This document shows, piece by piece, positions 5,973 through 6,132 of a DNA stretch of 6,132 nucleotides. The stretch spans positions 1-6,132 of the forward strand of contig JBLIBC010000163.1 in NCBI GenBank assembly GCA_047632015.1, read 5' to 3'. The position numbers and the translations under genes are program-made. Position 1 is the stretch's first letter, and every line of letters starts with the position of its first letter. The stretch comes from JBLIAZ01 sp047632015 (GTDB lineage Bacteria > Bacteroidota > Bacteroidia > Flavobacteriales_C > GCA-002722245). The notes below the pieces were generated by a model, which saw only the letters and a list, made by a program, of their open reading frames with translations, did not search any database and was not told the DNA's origin.

Positions 5973-5982
5973 CACTGTTGCG
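5968..5982. promoter_or_regulatory. operator-like 15-bp inverted repeat, distal site
   Basis: TGCAACACTGTTGCG repeats the proximal palindrome. The arms TGCAACA and TGTTGCG are complementary at six of seven positions around one central base. It overlaps the -33 TTG of the receptor promoter, so occupancy would exclude RNA polymerase. Confidence 0.72.
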
Positions 5983-6030
5983 ATTTAATCTTGTTTTAAC
6001 TATAGTTATAACTTGCGCTATCGGCATAAG

Positions 6031-6132
6031 GTAAAAAAGAAACATCAACTTGTTATTGTAACTCAAGGAACATTCCAAACCAATGTCAATTTGCCAAAAG
6101 CGGAAGAACAACTTATCCCCAATGCAAAACAG
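6031..6132 (+). pseudogene. possible gene fragment with VTQGT motif (glycosyltransferase-like?), cut by window end
   Basis: A plus-strand frame, open from 5989 after a stop at 5986-5988, reads KKKHQLVIVTQGTFQTN and on to LPKAEEQLIPNAKQ at the window edge. The VIVTQGT stretch recalls the conserved beta-strand and turn in the middle of macrolide/MGT-type glycosyltransferases, but the residues after it do not match well. There is no in-frame ATG; TTG at 6013 is the only nearby candidate start. It could be a 5'-truncated remnant, a gene with an unusual start, or chance. The bases 5983-6030 hold a perfect 12-bp palindrome TAACTATAGTTA (5997-6008) of unknown meaning. Confidence 0.25.

Noticed and set aside
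5902..6111. Minus-strand ORF of 69 codons overlapping the receptor start
   Set aside because: Hydrophobic low-complexity translation of AT-rich DNA, overlaps the promoter and operators, and is out of frame with the receptor.
1..6132. CRISPR arrays, insertion sequences, phage genes, rRNA or tRNA genes
   Set aside because: No regularly spaced repeats, transposase motifs, terminal inverted repeats flanking a gene, or structured RNA signatures were seen.

Overview
The window is AT-rich and reads as a chromosomal fragment of a member of the Bacteroidota, probably Flavobacteriia or Cytophagia-like. The signs are a TonB-dependent receptor with an N-terminal carboxypeptidase-regulatory-like domain, a lipoprotein signal of the MKNLKK...LTGC type, a promoter matching the Bacteroidota pattern TTG-N18-TAnnTTTG, A-rich gene starts without clear Shine-Dalgarno sequences, and a Bacteroidota-like FolE. 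The common theme appears to be zinc (or a similar transition metal). This is inferred from protein families and visible metal ligands, not from experiment.

Left half, plus strand (1-2646). The window opens inside a large COG0523/CobW-type GTPase, of which only the C-terminal 184 residues are visible. A 345-base interval without a convincing gene follows; at most it holds a 50-codon ORF abutting folE. Then come three tightly packed genes: zinc-dependent GTP cyclohydrolase I (folE, 901-1572), a second and shorter COG0523 GTPase (1572-2471) whose ATG shares a base with the folE stop, and a 56-residue Cys-rich SEC-C microprotein (2476-2646). COG0523 proteins are nucleotide-dependent metallochaperones, and Bacillus subtilis ZagA has been linked to supplying zinc to FolE. 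The arrangement therefore suggests zinc delivery to FolE. The second GTPase has NKVN where NKxD is expected.

Middle (2647-2739). Convergent intergenic region with a strong hairpin that terminates the minus-strand unit and possibly also the plus-strand one.

Right half, minus strand (5972 down to 2740). An 818-residue TonB-dependent receptor is followed, 115 bases downstream, by a lipoprotein with a His/Asp/Glu-rich mature N terminus. The receptor promoter lies between and partly within two 15-bp inverted repeats (TGCAAC-N3-GTTGCA type, 7-1-7 geometry like Fur-family operators), one of which contains the receptor start codon. An imperfect tandem duplication of about 60 bp lies between receptor and lipoprotein, and one copy encodes exactly the last 12 residues of the receptor. 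The two proteins probably form an outer-membrane metal-uptake pair, repressed by a Fur/Zur-like regulator.

Right edge (5983-6132). No complete gene. A plus-strand open frame without ATG carries a VTQGT stretch that faintly recalls glycosyltransferases and may be a gene fragment.
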